From CAYVGO01 sp964450725 (GTDB lineage Bacteria > Bacteroidota > Bacteroidia > Bacteroidales > UBA932): DNA of 19,180 bases. The position numbers and the translations under genes were made by a program. Of the stretch, positions 17,064 to 19,180 are shown piece by piece. The notes beneath the pieces were generated by a model, which was not told the DNA's origin, searched no databases, and saw nothing but the letters and a program-made list of their open reading frames with translations. The stretch covers positions 1-19,180 of the forward strand of contig CAYVGO010000044.1 in the NCBI GenBank assembly GCA_964450725.1. The letters run 5' to 3'. Position 1 is the stretch's first letter. Each line of letters opens with the position of its first letter.

Positions 17064-18035
17064 ATGATTAAAAACCAATGGTATGGAGTTTTACATTCAG
17101 CCGAATTGACAAATAAACCTCTCGGAGTTAAGCGTTTAGGAGAACAATTAGTGTTTTACAGAGAACAAAATGGGAACCCTGTTTGTTTGTCAGACTATTG
17201 CTGTCATCGTAAAGCAAAACTTTCTTTGGGTAAAGTTATTGACCATAAAATACAATGTCCGTTTCATGGACTTTTGTTTGATAAATCGGGAAAGTGTACT
17301 GAAATTCCCGCCAATGGAAAGACTGCCCCTGTACCAAAAACATTTGGAGTAAAAGTTTATCCATGTCAAGAAAAATATGGATGGATATTTATTTATTTTT
17401 GTGATGAAGTTCCTCAGGAATTACCCGAAATTCCTTATTTTGAAGACTTAAATGTCAATTTTTCGCAAAAAACATTTTCAGTACATTGGAATACTTTCTA
17501 TACTCGTGCTATTGAAAATCAATTAGATGTGGCTCATGTTCCATTTGTACATTACAATACCATTGGAAGAGGAAATGCGACAACTTGTGATGGTCCGGGA
17601 GTTTTGCTTTACCCTGACAATAAAGGAATGAATATATATTTTTATAATCATAAAGAAGATGGAACTCTTGCAAAAAAGCCAAATGAAGTTCCTGTTCCTG
17701 ACCCGATTAAAAACTTTAAATTAGAATTGTTAATGCCGAACTTATGGCAAAATTATATATCTAAAAAAATAAGAATTGTTGCAGTTTTTGCTCCCATAGA
17801 CAATGAAAATACATTAATATATTTTCGAACCTATCAAAATATTATTACTATTCCCATTTTAAGATCTCTATTTAATTGGGTGTTGAAAATCTATTCCTAT
17901 AAAATTCAAAAACAAGATCAACGAATTGTAGAAACACAGTACCCCAAAATACCCCAACATCAAGACGAAAGACTTTTTTTTGCAGATAAACCTATTGTGG
18001 AATTTCGCAGAATATATAGTGAATTGTCAAAATAG
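17064..18035 (+). CDS. Rieske [2Fe-2S] non-heme iron oxygenase, alpha-subunit type
   Basis: Oxygenase that uses a Rieske cluster to pass electrons to a mononuclear Fe(II) site for O2-dependent hydroxylation or demethylation. I start it at 17064 (MIKNQWYGVL, 323 residues), since the in-frame ATG at 17016 sits within the tRNA terminator. The Rieske motif is complete: C46-x-H48, 16 residues, then C65-P-F-H68. The catalytic domain has D155-x2-H158-x4-H163 in NQLDVAHVPFVHYNTIG, the iron-binding pattern. W6 and the Y-G-V-L start fit the VanA / pheophorbide-oxygenase-like branch rather than large ring-hydroxylating dioxygenases. No ferredoxin or reductase gene is adjacent, so its electron donor is elsewhere. 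No clear promoter is seen in the 34 bp between terminator and start. The substrate is unknown. An O2-dependent enzyme hints that the host is not strictly anaerobic. Confidence 0.88.
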   Translation: MIKNQWYGVLHSAELTNKPLGVKRLGEQLVFYREQNGNPVCLSDYCCHRKAKLSLGKVIDHKIQCPFHGLLFDKSGKCTEIPANGKTAPVPKTFGVKVYPCQEKYGWIFIYFCDEVPQELPEIPYFEDLNVNFSQKTFSVHWNTFYTRAIENQLDVAHVPFVHYNTIGRGNATTCDGPGVLLYPDNKGMNIYFYNHKEDGTLAKKPNEVPVPDPIKNFKLELLMPNLWQNYISKKIRIVAVFAPIDNENTLIYFRTYQNIITIPILRSLFNWVLKIYSYKIQKQDQRIVETQYPKIPQHQDERLFFADKPIVEFRRIYSELSK

Positions 18036-18147
18036 AATTTTCTCATTTTCGACATCAAATATCAAAATAAATATATTGACAATCAGTAAGTTACAGAGAA
18101 TGTGTGTTTTTTTCTCAAGATAATAGTATATTATTTGTTTTTTATTG
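18036..18147. other. Spacer after the Rieske gene
   Basis: AT-rich, no gene. Contains a T run near 18109-18115 but no convincing terminator stem. Confidence 0.5.
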
Positions 18148-18155
18148 TACCTTTG
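18148..18155 (+). promoter_or_regulatory. -7 element upstream of the arginine decarboxylase leader
   Basis: TACCTTTG followed by CA is an excellent TAnnTTTG match, placing transcription start near 18162 and giving a leader of about 345 nt before the ATG at 18509. No TTG at the ideal distance is seen. A second match, TATATTTG at 18184-18191, is an alternative. Confidence 0.6.
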
Positions 18156-18508
18156 CACCCGTAAAATCGAAGTACAACCATTGTATATTTGATTACAACA
18201 TTCCGCAAATCGTTTAACAACTAAACGATAAGAGGAAAAAAGTGTTTTAGTTTTTATTTTGTATTTGTGCTCTACTAATGAAACATTTTTGTTCGTCTTT
18301 TTCTAACTTCTATTGTATTGTTTTAAACAATACGTATGCGAATGTTGTTCGAGTCGCTATCCTCAAGCGACGAATAGTCAGAAATATCTGATAAATCTAT
18401 CCCTTTTTATTTGTTTTTAAATATGTTCTTTAATCTATAAAGATTGAAGTCTCTTATTTTATATTGTAATTTTTATTATTCACCAATTTATAATTTTATG
18501 ATCTGACA
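18156..18508 (+). promoter_or_regulatory. Long structured leader of the arginine decarboxylase gene
   Basis: Successive inverted repeats: TACAA/TTGTA (18173-18177 with 18181-18185); ATCGTTTA/TAAACGAT (18209-18216 with 18222-18229, perfect); GTATTGT/ACAATAC (18315-18321 with 18327-18333); GTCGCT/AGCGAC (18353-18358 with 18366-18371, extendable by TTC/GAA across a 2-nt bulge); and CTTTAATC/GATTGAAG (18428-18435 with 18442-18449, one wobble) followed by U-rich sequence. A 37-codon ORF spans the third and fourth hairpins. The last is placed where a terminator or start-site-blocking hairpin would be, but lacks a clean T run. Confidence 0.6.
18278..18391 (+). CDS. Candidate 37-aa arginine-rich leader peptide
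   Basis: Small ORF in the leader of the arginine decarboxylase gene. ATG at 18278, TGA at 18389-18391, with an in-frame stop at 18248-18250 fixing the start. The peptide begins MKHFCSSFSNFYCIVLNN and ends VVRVAILKRRIVRNI. All four arginines (R25, R31, R32, R35; codons CGA, CGA, CGA, AGA) lie in the last 13 residues. The stem GTCGCT/AGCGAC overlaps the R25-R31/R32 stretch, so a ribosome paused on those codons would change folding. The next gene starts 117 nt after the stop. The layout fits a regulatory leader peptide, either attenuation by charged tRNA-Arg or a nascent-chain arrest peptide sensing arginine or a polyamine, as SpeFL does for ornithine decarboxylase in enterobacteria. I infer function from layout only; it could be a chance ORF. 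Confidence 0.6.
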   Translation: MKHFCSSFSNFYCIVLNNTYANVVRVAILKRRIVRNI

Positions 18509-19162
18509 ATGAAAAACCAAACCATCAATCCCGTATCGGTTGTAACCACCGAAGAAATGCAAGGTATCGTATCTTCTCAAGTACATGTACAAGGAGCACA
18601 CAATCTAAATAGTAGTCCTTTATGGGGGGTTACTTTAGGGTGTAGAATACCTAAAGATTATTTTCAAACCAAAGGTAAAGGAGAAAGCGATATTGCCGTC
18701 CATGCAGGGTCGTATCATTTAGCATTAAAAGATGCTAATATTGAAAAGTATAATATTATGACTTACTCTTCTATTTTACCCGGAATAGCCAATCTTATTG
18801 AGCAACCTGACAATATGGTACATGGTTGTGTAGTAGAATCTATTATGTCCACTGTTACTGTTGGAAAAGGTGAACGTGGTACTGCCGGAATTATTTATGG
18901 TTGGTTATATAATAAGCAAACTAATGAAAAATACGGAGGTTTGGTATGTGAAAATTATGGTGATTATTCGTCAGAAGAATTACGAACCTTTTTAGGCTTA
19001 AGTCTTGAAGAATTATATGTTAATGGTTTTGAACAGGATTATCAATTGAAAGATATAAACTATTTAAGTGAAACTATCGTTCCTCAGAAAAAATATGGAA
19101 CAGCCTTAGTTTCCTTATGTTTTACATCTTACTTTCATCCGATTGTGGAAATAAAATCGTAA
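18509..19162 (+). CDS. Pyruvoyl-dependent arginine decarboxylase
   Basis: Converts arginine to agmatine and CO2, feeding polyamine synthesis or acid resistance. It uses a covalent pyruvoyl group made by self-cleavage, not PLP. Family landmarks: IPKDYFQTKGKGES (47-60), the LALKDANIEKYN helix (71-82), then T-Y-S87-S88-I-L-P-G, the self-processing Ser-Ser site where cleavage before the second serine creates the pyruvoyl cap of the alpha chain. CVVESIM (107-113) contains a Glu at the expected place for a catalytic acid, and ERGTAGIIYG follows. The 217 residues are longer than archaeal homologues, with an N-terminal extension of about 45 residues before the first core strand. Known members are called pdaD (archaea) or aaxB (Chlamydia). 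A long structured leader with an Arg-rich small ORF precedes it. No agmatine-processing gene is visible before the window ends. Confidence 0.9.
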   Translation: MKNQTINPVSVVTTEEMQGIVSSQVHVQGAHNLNSSPLWGVTLGCRIPKDYFQTKGKGESDIAVHAGSYHLALKDANIEKYNIMTYSSILPGIANLIEQPDNMVHGCVVESIMSTVTVGKGERGTAGIIYGWLYNKQTNEKYGGLVCENYGDYSSEELRTFLGLSLEELYVNGFEQDYQLKDINYLSETIVPQKKYGTALVSLCFTSYFHPIVEIKS

Positions 19163-19180
19163 CAGATTAATTTTTAGTGG

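Noticed and set aside
18336..18377. A 13-codon ORF (MRMLFESLSSSDE) inside the decarboxylase leader
   Set aside because: It overlaps the longer Arg-rich ORF in another frame and has no codons tied to arginine; the longer ORF explains the region better.

Overview
The window looks like a chromosome segment of an AT-rich member of the Bacteroidota, probably order Bacteroidales. The evidence is Bacteroidota-type promoters (TAnnTTTG, often with TTG 19-20 bp upstream), a type IX secretion C-terminal sorting domain, a GSCFA protein, a TonB-receptor-like barrel, and the lack of clear Shine-Dalgarno sequences. I cannot name the genus.

Layout. Bases 1-3991 (minus) hold the first ~1,330 codons of a giant secreted protein with about ten Ig-like repeats; its C-terminus lies outside the window. 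A promoter then drives pepD (4446-5906), which ends at a strong terminator hairpin lying inside the 5' end of a TonB-receptor-like barrel gene (5911-8433). A minus-strand membrane-anchored protein of unknown function (8564-9457, with its own terminator) is divergent from a GSCFA-family protein (9652-10650). Bases 10651-11700 are an accessory scar: four TGTACA boxes at an exact 23-bp period, a broken IS256-type transposase, a branched inverted repeat and a bidirectional hairpin. Next is a minus-strand secreted protein with seven to eight Listeria-Bacteroides (InlB B) repeats and a type IX sorting domain. To the right are a UbiD-family decarboxylase, a class I methyltransferase with an N-terminal zinc-ribbon-like segment, a tRNA-His with two U-U mismatches in its acceptor stem, a lone Rieske oxygenase, and a pyruvoyl-dependent arginine decarboxylase.

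The most interesting signal is in the ~470-bp gap before the arginine decarboxylase. It has a promoter element, several hairpins and a 37-codon ORF (18278-18391). The ORF's predicted peptide ends VVRVAILKRRIVRNI, with four arginines near its end, and one hairpin overlaps those Arg codons. This is the architecture of an arginine-sensing leader peptide (attenuation or ribosome arrest) controlling an arginine-consuming enzyme. It is inferred from sequence only.

The genes do not form one pathway. Mostly they are single-gene units with their own promoters or terminators. Two themes recur: large repeat-built surface proteins (the two minus-strand genes, plus the outer-membrane barrel), and gene starts that overlap the terminator of the preceding gene (the receptor after pepD; a spurious upstream start for the Rieske gene after tRNA-His).
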